Of a stretch of 64,000 bases of DNA, positions 53,308 through 61,465 are shown one piece after another. The notes beneath the pieces are model-generated. The model made no database searches. It worked only from the letters and a program-made list of their open reading frames with translations, and was not told the DNA's origin. The position numbers and the translations under genes were made by a program. Origin of the DNA: Nocardia huaxiensis (GTDB lineage: Bacteria; Actinomycetota; Actinomycetes; Mycobacteriales; Mycobacteriaceae); assembly GCF_013744875.1 (NCBI RefSeq), contig NZ_CP059399.1, positions 6,014,001 through 6,078,000 on the forward strand, written 5' to 3'. Each line of letters begins with the position of its first letter. Within the stretch, counting starts at the first letter, position 1.

Positions 53308-53769
53308 TCAGTTGTCGGCGGAGTACTTCGCGCCCAGTTCGCGGAAGCGGTCCATGGCGGTGGCGGCGCGCAGTTTGTCGTTGCGCCGGATGGCCATGAT
53401 GGGGACGTACTCGTCATGGACCAGTTCGAGGCGGGCCCAGGACTTCTTGTCAGGGAAGGAGATGCCCCGAATGTCCTGCCAGCGGAATTCGTTGTCGTTG
53501 CCGAGGTTTCGGATCTGGACGCCGCGTTCGCCGACGCGGACCCGGGGGCGGGCCAGCAGGAGGATGCCGCCGGCCAGCAGCAGGCCGATCAGGCCCATGC
53601 CGATCTGGTCCGCCAGGCGGAAATTCACGCCGGTGGAGCCGTGCCGCAGGACTACGCCGCCGAAGATGAACAGGGCGGCCACCACGACGGCGACGATGCG
53701 CACGGTGCGGATCGCGTGCTGCGGGCGCACTTCCAGGTCCCAGGCGTCATTCGTTGGTGCGGCAGGCAA
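53308..53769 (-). CDS. PH-domain membrane protein following ribH
   Basis: Membrane protein of 153 residues: two transmembrane helices at about residues 24-42 and 55-73, then a bacterial PH domain (RVRVGERGVQIRNLGNDNEF, RWQDIRGISFPD). It matches the position and type of M. tuberculosis Rv1417, which also follows ribH. Function is unknown; the PH domain should lie on the cytoplasmic face. It starts 74 bases after the ribH stop and is probably the last gene of the riboflavin operon. Confidence 0.82.
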   Translation of the reverse strand: MPAAPTNDAWDLEVRPQHAIRTVRIVAVVVAALFIFGGVVLRHGSTGVNFRLADQIGMGLIGLLLAGGILLLARPRVRVGERGVQIRNLGNDNEFRWQDIRGISFPDKKSWARLELVHDEYVPIMAIRRNDKLRAATAMDRFRELGAKYSADN

Positions 53770-53843
53770 TTCGGTGTCTCCAGGCTTCGAGCCGGTGCCA
53801 GGGCGGTCGCGGGGAACCGCCCGGCCGGACTACGGGTGATCCG

Positions 53844-54347
<504 letters not shown>

Positions 54348-55607
54348 TCAGTTGGCAGTTTCGCCGAGATCGAGATCGTCCAGGCCGACCAGGTCGTGGC
54401 CCATGCGATCCCGCTTGGTGCGCAGGTAGTGCAGATTGTGCGAGTTCGCGCGCAGCGGCATGGCCACGCGGTCGGTGATGCTCAGACCGTAGCCCTCGAG
54501 GCCCGCGCGCTTGTCGGGATTGTTGGTCAGCAGCCGCATGGAGGAGATGCCCAGATCCACCAGAATCTGTGCGCCCGTGCCGTAGTCGCGCGCGTCGGCG
54601 GGCAGGCCCTGCTCGAGGTTGGCGTCGACGGTGTCGAGCTTGCGCTCGTCCTGGATCTGGTAAGCCTGCAGCTTGTGCATGAGGCCGATGCCGCGGCCCT
54701 CGTGCCCGCGCATGTACAGCACCACGCCGCGGCCTTCCTTGGCCACCATCTCCAGGGCCGCGTCCAGCTGCGGGCCGCAGTCGCAGCGCAGCGAACCGAA
54801 CACGTCGCCGGTGAGGCATTCGGAGTGCACGCGCACCAGCACGTCCTCGCCCTTGCCGTTCACGCCGGGGATATCGCCCAGCACCAGCGCCACATGCTCG
54901 GAGTCGTCGTAGGCGCTGCGGTAGCCCAGCGCGCGGAACTCGCCGTGCGCGGTGGGGATGCGCGCCTCGGCGACCCGCTCCACATGCTTCTCGTTCTTGC
55001 GCCGCCAGGCGATCATGTCGGCGATGGAGATGAGCGCCAGATCGTGTTCGTCGGCGAAGATGCGCAGCTCCTCGGTGCGCGCCATATCGCCTTCGTTCTT
55101 CTGGCTGACGATCTCGCAGATCACGCCGGCCGGGCTCAGGCCCGCCATGCGCGCCAGGTCCACGGCGGCCTCGGTGTGACCGGGGCGGCGCAGCACACCA
55201 CCGTCCTTGGCGCGCAAGGGAACCACGTGACCCGGGCGGGTCAGGTCCTCGGCCTTGGCGGTGCGGTCGGCGAGCACACGCATGGTGGTGGCGCGATCCG
55301 CGGCCGAGATACCGGTGGTGATGCCCTCGCGCGCGTCCACGGCCACGGTGTACGCGGTGCCGTGCTTGTCCTGATTGACGGCATACATGGGCGGCAGGCC
55401 CAACCGGTCGCAGTCGTCGCCGGTGAGCGGCACACAGATGTAACCGGAGGTGTAGCGGATCATGAAGGCCACGAGTTCGGGGGTCGCCTTCTCCGCCGCG
55501 AAGATGAGGTCGCCCTCGTTCTCACGGCCCTCGTCGTCGACGACGACAACCGCCTTACCGGCGGCGATGTCGGCGACTGCGCGCTCGATGGTGTCGAACC
55601 TGGTCAC
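54348..55607 (-). CDS. ribBA: bifunctional DHBP synthase / GTP cyclohydrolase II
   Basis: Fusion enzyme of 419 residues starting both arms of riboflavin synthesis. The N-half (RibB, about 1-205) has [33 protein letters not shown] and [17 protein letters not shown]. The C-half (RibA, about 206-419) has the zinc site [18 protein letters not shown] and [18 protein letters not shown]. Both halves appear complete. GTG 55607 is the start, with GGAG upstream. It lies between ribE and ribH; no ribD is found in the window, so deaminase-reductase must be encoded elsewhere. Confidence 0.96.
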   Translation of the reverse strand: MTRFDTIERAVADIAAGKAVVVVDDEGRENEGDLIFAAEKATPELVAFMIRYTSGYICVPLTGDDCDRLGLPPMYAVNQDKHGTAYTVAVDAREGITTGISAADRATTMRVLADRTAKAEDLTRPGHVVPLRAKDGGVLRRPGHTEAAVDLARMAGLSPAGVICEIVSQKNEGDMARTEELRIFADEHDLALISIADMIAWRRKNEKHVERVAEARIPTAHGEFRALGYRSAYDDSEHVALVLGDIPGVNGKGEDVLVRVHSECLTGDVFGSLRCDCGPQLDAALEMVAKEGRGVVLYMRGHEGRGIGLMHKLQAYQIQDERKLDTVDANLEQGLPADARDYGTGAQILVDLGISSMRLLTNNPDKRAGLEGYGLSITDRVAMPLRANSHNLHYLRTKRDRMGHDLVGLDDLDLGETAN

Positions 55608-55686
55608 GTCTGTTGTGCTCCATCTCGAATTAGGTGCCTACCTACAGTAAGGCAGCGGCTGTGTCCGATTTGCGACGCCTCCGGCG

Positions 55687-56313
55687 TCAGCCGCGCTGGA
55701 CGAGCCGTTCGACGTACTTGGCGATGACATCCGCCTCGAGGTTCACGACCGTCCCGACCGGCGCGGTGCCCAGCGTGGTGAGCGCGCGCGTGGTCGGAAT
55801 CAGCGAGACCTCGAACCAGTCCTTGCTGCCGTCGGCGGCCGCCTCGTCGGCCACGCCCACGGCGGAGACGGTCAGCGAGATGCCGTCGACAGTGATCGAG
55901 CCCTTTTCGATGACATAGCGAGCCAGCTTGTCGGGCAACGAGATTCGCACCACCTCCCAGTTCTCGTAGGGGGTGCGGGAGACGATGGCGCCGGTGCCGT
56001 CGACGTGCCCCTGCACGATGTGCCCGCCGAGGCGGCTGTTGACGGCCGCGGCGCGTTCCAGGTTCACGCGGGAGCCGACGCCGAGCGCGCCGATGCTGGA
56101 ACGGTTGAGGGTCTCGCCCATGACATCCACGGTGAAGGTGTCGCCGTCGACCTGCTCGTCGACGACGGTCAGGCAGACGCCGTTGACCGCGATCGAATCA
56201 CCGTGCCCGGCATCGGAGGTCACCTTGGGGCCGCGAATCGTGAGCCGGGCCGCGTCGTCGAGCTGTTCGGTGCCGACGATCTCGCCCAGCTCCTCCACGA
56301 TGCCTGTGAACAT
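55687..56313 (-). CDS. ribE: riboflavin synthase, alpha chain
   Basis: Final enzyme of riboflavin synthesis, 208 residues, acting as a trimer on two lumazine molecules. It shows the classic internal repeat: MFTGIVEELGEIVG at the start with VNGVCLTVV near 47, and HIVQGHVDGTGAIVSR near 98 with VDGISLTVSAVG near 145. ATG 56313 precedes the universal MFTGIVEE motif and follows a GGGAGAGGCAGGG purine stretch. It heads ribE-ribBA-ribH on the minus strand. No FMN-riboswitch-like sequence was seen upstream. Confidence 0.96.
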   Translation of the reverse strand: MFTGIVEELGEIVGTEQLDDAARLTIRGPKVTSDAGHGDSIAVNGVCLTVVDEQVDGDTFTVDVMGETLNRSSIGALGVGSRVNLERAAAVNSRLGGHIVQGHVDGTGAIVSRTPYENWEVVRISLPDKLARYVIEKGSITVDGISLTVSAVGVADEAAADGSKDWFEVSLIPTTRALTTLGTAPVGTVVNLEADVIAKYVERLVQRG

Positions 56314-56845
56314 GCCCTGCCTCTCCCTCTCCGATCGGGCCGCGTGCCGGGCCCTCCGCTTGCGCCAACAGCCGCGGCGGCCGGGAGATTCCCCCGGCAC
56401 GGCGGCTACTGCCACCAGCCTAACGACGCCGGGTCGTAGGCGACATGCGGCCTTGTTCTCTGGAGAGTTCGATACCGGTCATCGGCCGGACATGTCGATA
56501 GCCGACCATGCATACGCAACATTGTCCGAATTAGACGGAATTGCCAATTGAAATGACCGAATTTCCCGACTTCCTGAATTGCCGGGCCTGCCGGAAACGC
56601 ACCGTAGTACCCACATCGCGACTCGCTTACACCAAAATCTTGCGGAATGACGAAAATGGTCGCAAGATTGTTATGCAGCTGATTCCTACAGTTCAACTTC
56701 TCGGCAAGCAGTTCAGTGCAGAACCGTCTTCACGCACCGCGGGCGCACCCGCCCCGGGCGTGCATCGCAGCAAGTCAAACCGAAGGAAGGTTGGACCCCG
56801 CGCGGGTCGGATCCAGTTGGATATCAACACATTTGGGAGTGCAGC
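56314..56845. other. 532-base AT-richer region without a convincing gene
   Basis: Most of 56490-56710 is clearly less GC-rich than its surroundings (near 50% by eye against about 70%). It contains the hairpin AATCTTGCG / CGCAAGATT (56636-56644, 56661-56669) with a 16-base loop. Short frames on both strands have no recognisable protein. It should hold the divergent promoters of ribE and the gene at 56846, and may encode a small RNA. Confidence 0.5.
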
Positions 56846-57292
56846 GTGACCACGCTTCTCGATTCGACACTCGAAGTTCGCTGCGTCCAGTATCGACGCG
56901 AATTTCACCTGCCGGCATCGATCGACCCGACGTCACGACACATCCTGCTCGAGATCGGCAGCCGTTACGGCGCCATCACCATGCCGGCCGAACTAGGCGA
57001 ACGCGTCCAGCAGCGACTCGCGCAAGCCGAACTCGCCGGACCGGTCGTTCATCATCCCCGTGCGCGGCGCTGGACCTTCATCACCGGGCCCGCCCGAGCC
57101 GAAGGATTGAGCAAAGCCGAATCCGCCGCGCTGTTCCGGCTCTATGCGACGGTCGCGTGCACGGGCGCACAGGTCGTGCTGCCCTCCGCCGACGACGAGC
57201 GGACGGGCTACCGCACCTGGATCCAGCCGCCGGAATCCGTGAGCGCGGTGCCGCCGCTGGAGTCCGTCGTCGAGGCACTGCTACTCCGCTGA
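56846..57292 (+). CDS. conserved-looking hypothetical protein
   Basis: Unrecognised cytoplasmic protein of 148 residues without signal peptide or membrane segment. Sequence is mixed alpha/beta: LLEIGSRYGAITMPAELGER, then HHPRARRWTFITGPARAEGL and ALFRLYATVACTGAQVVLPS, ending in a variable tail. The pattern of WTFITGP with a downstream basic/Pro segment recalls small nocardial proteins related to primase/polymerase N-terminal domains, but I cannot confirm this. GTG 56846 follows GGGAG at 9 bases. It reads toward the ArsR-type gene and is divergent from ribE; its promoter must lie in the AT-richer region. Confidence 0.6.
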   Translation: MTTLLDSTLEVRCVQYRREFHLPASIDPTSRHILLEIGSRYGAITMPAELGERVQQRLAQAELAGPVVHHPRARRWTFITGPARAEGLSKAESAALFRLYATVACTGAQVVLPSADDERTGYRTWIQPPESVSAVPPLESVVEALLLR

Positions 57293-57340
57293 GACCGAAC
57301 ACTCAATCCACGACCGAGGTCGGCTCGCGGACTTCATGAT

Positions 57341-57793
57341 TCAGCGCAGCAGCTCCGCGATGTCGGCCGCGGCGGTCAGCAACACCAGCACCGGAACGAC
57401 TTTCGGCGCCGGGATCCGGTAGGCGCCGCGGCCATGCTGTTCGACGATCTTGGCCGCGGTGAGCGCGCGGATGTGGTGGTAGAGCTGGCCGGTGGAACCC
57501 AGACCCACACCGTCGGCCAGCTCGGTGCCGGTGCGCGGGCCGTCGAGCAGCATCCGCACCAGCGCCTGCCGCACCGGATGCCCCAGCGCGGCAAGCACTT
57601 CCACCCGCGCCTCGGCGGGCAGGCCCAGCACCGCCGCCGCGCTGTAGCGAATGTTCCAGGTGATCTCGCCGCCGAAATCGACCTCGCCGCCGTAGTGGAC
57701 GAACCCGCGCGCGGGATCCTCGGGAGCGCGAGCACCCTCGAGCGCCTCGATGCGCGCTTCGAGTTCGGCGAGCTTGGCCTGGACGTCGGTCAT
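57341..57793 (-). CDS. ArsR-type winged-helix regulator
   Basis: Transcription factor of 150 residues. After an N-terminal coiled segment (VQAKLAELEARIEALEGA) and a linker comes a winged helix from about residue 65: LAALGHPVRQALVRMLLDG, then LADGVGLGSTGQLYHHIRAL as recognition helix and a wing GRGAYRIP. The extra coiled N-terminus is unusual for ArsR proteins and resembles the nocardial HTH_20 group. Its ATG overlaps the TGA of the beta-lactamase-like gene (ATGA), so the two are coupled. TAACGT 7 bases upstream inside that gene may also start a leaderless internal transcript. Confidence 0.8.
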   Translation of the reverse strand: MTDVQAKLAELEARIEALEGARAPEDPARGFVHYGGEVDFGGEITWNIRYSAAAVLGLPAEARVEVLAALGHPVRQALVRMLLDGPRTGTELADGVGLGSTGQLYHHIRALTAAKIVEQHGRGAYRIPAPKVVPVLVLLTAAADIAELLR

Positions 57794-58818
57794 AGCGCAC
57801 ACGTTAACCGGCGCAACATGTCCGGCTCACTCATGGCTCGAATGAGCAGGTCCTGCTCCGTGAAACCGGATGAGAGGGCAGAGGCCCACAGTTCACCGGG
57901 CATGCGGCGATTGAGCAGCACCGCGGTCGCCACAGTCCCGTCCGCGCGGCGCAGATAGAAGGTATCGGTCAGGACGCCGGGGTAGGAGCCGCCCTTGAAG
58001 CCCATCGCCACGAACCCATCGGGCGGCGTTGTCCACTCCAGTTGGGCGCGTGCGATATCCGCACCGGGGCCGAAGCTGCCCGACGCAATGGACCGATGCA
58101 TGGAGGCCAACTGCCGCGCCGAACCCGTCGGTGTGGTGTCGGCCCACGCGGCCTGAGCGTCGTAGGAGGGCATGCTCTTGGACTGCATCGCGGCGCGATA
58201 GTCCGGATCATCGACATAGCGCCGTGCCGCCGCCCAGGTATCGGTCACGCTGGGATCGACCGCGCGAATCACATCGCCCAGTTTCGAGGACGGGATGTAG
58301 TCCTGCCATCCGCCTATCGCGGCGGCCTCGACCAGGGCGCGGTCGCCGAGGCGCGCACGCAGATAGTCGGGGACCGAATTGTCGCTTTCCCGGATCATCG
58401 CGCTCACCAGCTCGTCGAGGGTGACCGTGTCGCCGGTCAGGCGGGTCCGGGCGGAATCGTGTGCACCGCCGTCCGTGCCCGGGAAGACCCAGCGCTCCCA
58501 CTCGGAGACCGAGATTCGCTCGCGCGGGTCGAGCGTGCCCGCCGCGACCGCGCGGGCGTAGGCCGCGAGCGGGACGATCTTCACCGCCGAGGCGAGCGGC
58601 TGCTGATCATCCGCGCGCCGCTCGGCGGTATTCCCCCGGCCGTCGTCGACAACGAGGGAAATATTGTCAGGATCGTGGTTGATCCGGCCCAGCCACTCCT
58701 CGGCCGAGGTCACGCCCGCGGCCGGAACCGGCGCGCAGCGTTCTTCCGCGCTCTCTTCCTGCGCACACCCCGCGAGTATGGGCAACACTGCCGCCGCGGC
58801 AATGAGGAACTTGCGCAT
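57790..58818 (-). CDS. class-A beta-lactamase-like lipoprotein
   Basis: Exported serine hydrolase of 342 residues with a lipobox (LPILAGCAQ, Cys near residue 18). The three active-site motifs of class A enzymes are present in modified form: SxxK as SAVK in LASAVKIVPL near residue 77, SDN in IRESDNSVPD near 142 and KGG in GFKGGSYPG near 273. KTG is replaced by KGG and no clear ExxLN omega-loop Glu is seen, so it may act on another ester/amide or on peptidoglycan rather than antibiotics. ATG 58818 follows GGGGGAG. It is coupled to the ArsR-type gene. A perfect 16-bp palindrome at 58838-58853 is the likely operator. Confidence 0.8.
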   Translation of the reverse strand: MRKFLIAAAAVLPILAGCAQEESAEERCAPVPAAGVTSAEEWLGRINHDPDNISLVVDDGRGNTAERRADDQQPLASAVKIVPLAAYARAVAAGTLDPRERISVSEWERWVFPGTDGGAHDSARTRLTGDTVTLDELVSAMIRESDNSVPDYLRARLGDRALVEAAAIGGWQDYIPSSKLGDVIRAVDPSVTDTWAAARRYVDDPDYRAAMQSKSMPSYDAQAAWADTTPTGSARQLASMHRSIASGSFGPGADIARAQLEWTTPPDGFVAMGFKGGSYPGVLTDTFYLRRADGTVATAVLLNRRMPGELWASALSSGFTEQDLLIRAMSEPDMLRRLTCAL

Positions 58819-58837
58819 CACGATCACTCCCCCGGTT

Positions 58838-58853
58838 TTCCGTAATTACGGAA
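58838..58853. promoter_or_regulatory. 16-bp perfect palindrome upstream of the lactamase-like gene
   Basis: TTCCGTAATTACGGAA, exactly symmetric, 19 bases before the ATG. It is AT-rich at its centre, unlike its surroundings. The coupled ArsR-type gene is the natural candidate for the binding protein. Confidence 0.65.
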
Positions 58854-58888
58854 TAACGTAGCAACCGGGGGAGGATGATCGCAAGGAA

Positions 58889-59551
58889 CTACTGCACGGC
58901 CGACTCGACCTCGATCACCTTCTGCCGCAAGGCTTCCACGGTCGCGGCCGGGTCCGGGGTGCCGTAGACGGCGGAGCCCGCGACGAAGCAGTCCACACCG
59001 GCTTCGGCGGCCTGCTCGATGGTGTCCATATTGATGCCGCCGTCGATCTCGATCACCAGGCGCAGCTCGCCGGAGTCGACCAGGCGGCGCACCTGCTTCG
59101 CCTTGTCCAGCACGCTCGCGATGAAAGACTGTCCACCGAAACCGGGTTCGACGCTCATCACCAGCAGCGTGTCGAACTCGCGCAGGATCTCGAGGTAGGG
59201 CTCGATCGGGGTGTTCGGCTTCACCGACAGGCCCGCCTTGGCGCCCGCGGCGCGAATATCGCGGGCCACGGCGATCGGGTTGTCGGTGGTCTCGGCGTGG
59301 AAGGTGACGTTGTAGGCGCCCGCCTCCGCGTACCCCGGAGCCCAGCGCTCCGGATTCTCGATCATGAGGTGGCAGTCCACCGGAATGTCGGTGACCTTCA
59401 GAATGCTCTGCACCACCGGCAGACCCAGCGTCAGGTTCGGCACGAAGTGGTTGTCCATCACATCCACGTGCACCCAGTCCGACCCCTCGATGGCCTTCAG
59501 TTCACTGGCCAGATTCGCGAAGTCTGCGGACAGGATGGACGGGGCGATCAT
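58889..59551 (-). CDS. rpe: ribulose-phosphate 3-epimerase
   Basis: Pentose-phosphate enzyme of 220 residues interconverting ribulose-5- and xylulose-5-phosphate. TIM-barrel motifs with metal ligands: [17 protein letters not shown] at residue 2, [13 protein letters not shown] near 27 (His, Asp; Asn replaces the more usual Gly), [11 protein letters not shown] near 65 and [13 protein letters not shown] near 168, with the phosphate loop FVAGSAVYG near 192. An upstream in-frame GTG at 59590 would add 13 residues. In Mycobacterium the next gene is ribG/ribD; here the lactamase-like gene follows. Confidence 0.95.
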   Translation of the reverse strand: MIAPSILSADFANLASELKAIEGSDWVHVDVMDNHFVPNLTLGLPVVQSILKVTDIPVDCHLMIENPERWAPGYAEAGAYNVTFHAETTDNPIAVARDIRAAGAKAGLSVKPNTPIEPYLEILREFDTLLVMSVEPGFGGQSFIASVLDKAKQVRRLVDSGELRLVIEIDGGINMDTIEQAAEAGVDCFVAGSAVYGTPDPAATVEALRQKVIEVESAVQ

Positions 59552-59674
59552 CGGCGCGGGCCGGGAGAAAGGCGACGAAGAGGTGCACACCCACCGCAGT
59601 GTATCGGCCCGGGGGTCGCGGATCGGTAGCGGTCGAACACGCCGATTGAGCTGATTGCGGCACGCCGGAATGGG

Positions 59675-59680
59675 TAGCCT
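59675..59680 (+). promoter_or_regulatory. -10 region of rsbW-sigF, possibly SigF-type
   Basis: GGGTAG overlaps TAGCCT about 7 bases before the rsbW GTG. GGGTA is the -10 element of SigF promoters, with a weak GATT in place of GTTT about 15 bases upstream, so autoregulation by SigF is plausible. Placement is uncertain by one base. Confidence 0.4.
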
Positions 59681-59687
59681 CTTCAGG

Positions 59688-60110
59688 GTGATCAATATTT
59701 CGGCGGAACAAGGGTTGCGCGCCACACCGGTCGAGATCGGTGTCGCGGCATCCGTCTCCCAGTTGCCCATCGTGCGCGGACTCGCCGAAACACTGGTGCT
59801 GCTCAGTGATTTCACCCTCGACGAAGTCGCCGACATCCGGCTCGCCGTCGACGAGGCCGCCTCCACCGTCATCGCCATCGCCGCGCCGGGCACCACCCTG
59901 CAATGCCGGTTCATCGTCGGCGACACCGATCTCGTGGTGCGGGTCAGCGGTATCGCCGCCACCGAGGGCATGCCCGACCAACGCAGCTTCGGCTGGCATG
60001 TGCTGCGCACACTCACCGACGACATCACCGCCACCCAGGGCGCCTACGATCCGGCGATCTCCGGATACCCCACCGCGGTCGAGTTCCGGCGGGTCCGGGG
60101 GAAGGCGTAG
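59688..60110 (+). CDS. rsbW: anti-sigma factor, RsbW/UsfX-like
   Basis: Anti-sigma-F factor of about 140 residues with a GHKL ATPase fold. It would bind and hold SigF and be released by a phospho-controlled antagonist. The N-box is [16 protein letters not shown] near residue 55; the C-terminal half has [17 protein letters not shown] as the lid region. It resembles M. tuberculosis UsfX in size and position. GTG 59688 is close behind a -10 element, indicating a leaderless mRNA. Its stop overlaps the sigF start by one base (TAGTG), giving tight coupling. No antagonist gene is next to it. Confidence 0.85.
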   Translation: MINISAEQGLRATPVEIGVAASVSQLPIVRGLAETLVLLSDFTLDEVADIRLAVDEAASTVIAIAAPGTTLQCRFIVGDTDLVVRVSGIAATEGMPDQRSFGWHVLRTLTDDITATQGAYDPAISGYPTAVEFRRVRGKA

Positions 60111-61036
60111 TGACGGGCGAGGAAACCGTGTTCGAATCTCCTGAAAACCCTGCCGCACCGGCAGATCCGCAACCCGATCCGCCCGAGGAGCGGGACCTCC
60201 CCGAAGCAGAGAACGACACCGGCGAATCCGACACCGACGACAGCGTGGATGCCGAAGAGGCCGAAGAGGTCGCGCGCAGCGTCTCCGGATACGACGATGT
60301 GACAGCCCTGTTCGAGGAACTCGCCGGCACCGGACCGCAATCGCCGCGCCGGGCCGTGCTGCGCGCCGAACTCATCAATCGCTGTATTCCGCTGGCGGAC
60401 CACATCGCTCGCAAATTCAGCGGGCGCGGGGAACCGTTCGACGACCTCACCCAGGTCGCGCGGGTCGGACTGGTGCACGCGGTGGACCGGTTCGACATAT
60501 CGCGCGGGTCCAACTTCCTGTCCTTCGCGGTGCCGACCATCATGGGCGAGGTGCGGCGGTACTTCCGCGACAACACCTGGGCCATGCGAGTTCCCCGGCG
60601 GGTCAAGGAAACTCACCTGCGCATCGGGTCCGCGATCGACGCACTCTCACAGCAGTTGGGGCGCTCCCCCACCGCCAAGGAGATCGCCGCGGAACTCGGC
60701 ATCGATCCGGACGAGGTGACGCAGGCCGTCATTGCGGGAAATGCGTACCAGCCCAGTTCGATCGACGCCGTGTCGGTCGGGCGCGATACCGAGGCGTCGC
60801 TGCTGGACACGCTCGGCGAGGAAGAGTCGCAGTTCGATCGGGTCGAGGAGTACGTGGCGATCCGGCCGCTGCTGGCCGGGCTGCCGGAGCGCGAGCGGCG
60901 GATTCTCACCATGCGGTTCTTCGAGTCCATGACGCAGACGCAGATCGCCCAGCAGATGGGGATCTCGCAGATGCATGTGTCCCGGATTCTCTCGAAAACC
61001 CTTGCGCGACTGCGGGAGCAGACGGCGCGCGAATAG
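60110..61036 (+). CDS. sigF: SigB/SigF/SigG-family RNA polymerase sigma factor
   Basis: Alternative sigma factor of 308 residues for stress or stationary-phase genes. After an acidic disordered leader of about 70 residues come region 2 (RKFSGRGEPFDDLTQVARVG near 104, FAVPTIMGEVRRYFRDNTW near 138), region 3 (VPRRVKETHLRIGSAIDALS) and region 4 (LPERERRILTMRFFESMTQT, then MGISQMHVSRILSKTLARLR). Its 70-residue acidic leader is an unusual extension. GTG 60110 overlaps the rsbW stop. The pair is inserted between rsmB and rpe compared with the M. tuberculosis order. Confidence 0.93.
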   Translation: MTGEETVFESPENPAAPADPQPDPPEERDLPEAENDTGESDTDDSVDAEEAEEVARSVSGYDDVTALFEELAGTGPQSPRRAVLRAELINRCIPLADHIARKFSGRGEPFDDLTQVARVGLVHAVDRFDISRGSNFLSFAVPTIMGEVRRYFRDNTWAMRVPRRVKETHLRIGSAIDALSQQLGRSPTAKEIAAELGIDPDEVTQAVIAGNAYQPSSIDAVSVGRDTEASLLDTLGEEESQFDRVEEYVAIRPLLAGLPERERRILTMRFFESMTQTQIAQQMGISQMHVSRILSKTLARLREQTARE

Positions 61037-61047
61037 GCTTGCCCGCC

Positions 61048-61080
61048 GGGCCGCCTCCCCGTCCAGGCCGGAGGCGGTCC
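61048..61080 (+). terminator. terminator hairpin after sigF
   Basis: GGGCCGCCTCC (61048-61058) pairs with GGAGGCGGTCC (61070-61080) with one G-T position, 11-base loop, starting 12 bases after the sigF stop. A second small stem CCCCGA/TCGGGG lies at 61159-61173. Confidence 0.65.
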
Positions 61081-61188
61081 GGCGTGACCCGCCGGGCACA
61101 AATGCTTAGCTGCGCATATTTCCATGACGATATGAAGATCGTCGCCGTGTCCCCGAATCCCCGAGTTTCGGGGGCAGGGTAACGCCAT

Positions 61189-61208
61189 CTGAAATCCATA
61201 CATTTCAG
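61189..61208. promoter_or_regulatory. dyad before the small secreted protein gene
   Basis: CTGAAAT - 6 bases - ATTTCAG, perfect 7-bp arms, 15 bases before the ATG at 61223, directly abutting a TAAGGT -10 box (61209-61214). A bound protein would block that promoter. Confidence 0.5.
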
Positions 61209-61222
61209 TAAGGTGCGTGCTC

Positions 61223-61465
61223 ATGAGCACTCCCCTGCGTACCGGCCTCGCGGCCATCGCGATCGCCACTGCCCTGACCGCGATGGCCGGTCACGCCACA
61301 GCCGAAACCGAAAGCGGCGGTACCGGATCCATCGCGTCGGCGACCGGCAGCGCCGACACCGCGAGTTCCAGCTTGGCGGCCCTGCCGACCACTCTGCTGT
61401 GCGCGCTGTTGACGAGCTCCGCCGAATCCCCGTGGCTGTGCGGGAACTGGCCTACGTCCAACTAG
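61223..61465 (+). CDS. small secreted protein
   Basis: Unrecognised exported protein of 80 residues. The signal peptide (TPLRTGLAAIAIATALTAMA, cleavage near GHATAET) is followed by a Ser/Thr/Ala-rich mature part of about 50 residues with two Cys near the end (LLCALLTSS, PWLCGNW), which could form a disulfide. It is monocistronic, with a dyad at 61189-61208 over its probable promoter. GTG 61217 is an alternative start. Its stop codon overlaps that of rsmB (61462-61465). Confidence 0.55.
   Translation: MSTPLRTGLAAIAIATALTAMAGHATAETESGGTGSIASATGSADTASSSLAALPTTLLCALLTSSAESPWLCGNWPTSN

Noticed and set aside
56314..56500. FMN riboswitch upstream of ribE
   Set aside because: No RFN-type conserved helices or AGGGGCGAA-like elements were seen on the minus strand; the genes lack an obvious riboswitch.
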